A program made the position numbers and the translations under genes. Below, piece by piece: positions 6,328 to 6,378 of a stretch of 6,378 bases of DNA; position 1 is the stretch's first letter, and each line of letters opens with the position of its first letter. Source of the DNA: Planctomycetota bacterium (GTDB lineage Bacteria; Planctomycetota; Planctomycetia; Isosphaerales; Isosphaeraceae); assembly GCA_021777685.1 (NCBI GenBank), contig JAJYDH010000380.1:1-6378 (forward strand). The letters are read 5' to 3'. The notes beneath the pieces are model-generated. The model did no database searches and had not been told where the DNA came from. It was given only the letters and a program-made list of their open reading frames with translations.

Positions 6328-6378
6328 GTAGGGTGGGTCGAGCCTCGGGCGAGCCCCACCACGAATTCGGACGGTGGG
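6328..6378. repeat. REP-like imperfect palindrome, probably one arm of a larger inverted repeat
   Basis: GGTGGG (6332-6337) is complementary to CCCACC (6355-6360), and the interior TCGAGCCTCGGGCGAG adds CTC/GAG pairing (6344-6346 with 6351-6353). After a short linker with GAATTC (6363-6368), another GGTGGG begins at 6373 and is cut by the window end. GTAGGGTGGGTCGAGC-type palindromes resemble dispersed extragenic elements I recall from planctomycete and other bacterial genomes. The outer end of the element abuts the lipoprotein start codon and appears to supply its GAGGA. Confidence 0.5.

Overview
The window is very GC-rich and reads as chromosomal DNA of a bacterium with strong G/C third-position codon bias. 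The gene types (a secreted M28B/PSMA-like peptidase, a lipoprotein ending in a distinctive helical region, a lysine-free conserved-looking hypothetical) and a GGTGGG/CCCACC dispersed palindrome fit a member of the Planctomycetota, perhaps Isosphaeraceae-like. That assignment is an inference from style; no marker gene is present.

Layout. Positions 1-2354 (minus strand) hold a secreted zinc peptidase of the glutamate carboxypeptidase II type, almost complete but cut by the window edge just before its expected C-terminus. A 252-bp divergent intergenic region (2355-2606) separates it from two plus-strand genes. The first encodes a small acidic lysine-free hypothetical protein (2607-3128). The second, after a 32-bp gap, encodes an integral-membrane acyltransferase-3 family protein (3161-4225). 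These two may form one transcription unit.

The right half is a minus-strand pair. A TTG-started lipoprotein resembling a periplasmic solute-binding protein (6322-5261) overlaps an ABC ATPase with a TOBE-type C-terminal domain (5264-4134) by ATGA. This looks like the binding protein and the motor of an importer, but no permease lies in the window. Convergent transcription brings the ATPase gene 92 bp into the 3' end of the acyltransferase gene. A REP-like palindrome sits directly upstream of the lipoprotein start at the right edge.

The most unusual content is the transporter pair. The ATPase keeps a perfect Walker A but departs from consensus at the signature glycine, the Walker B catalytic glutamate, the D-loop and the H-loop histidine. 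Its partner lipoprotein seems to lack much of the middle of a normal binding-protein fold and carries a long unrecognised C-terminal region instead. Both frames are intact, so this may be a repurposed or slow-cycling system rather than simple decay. No RNA genes, CRISPR arrays or insertion sequences were seen.
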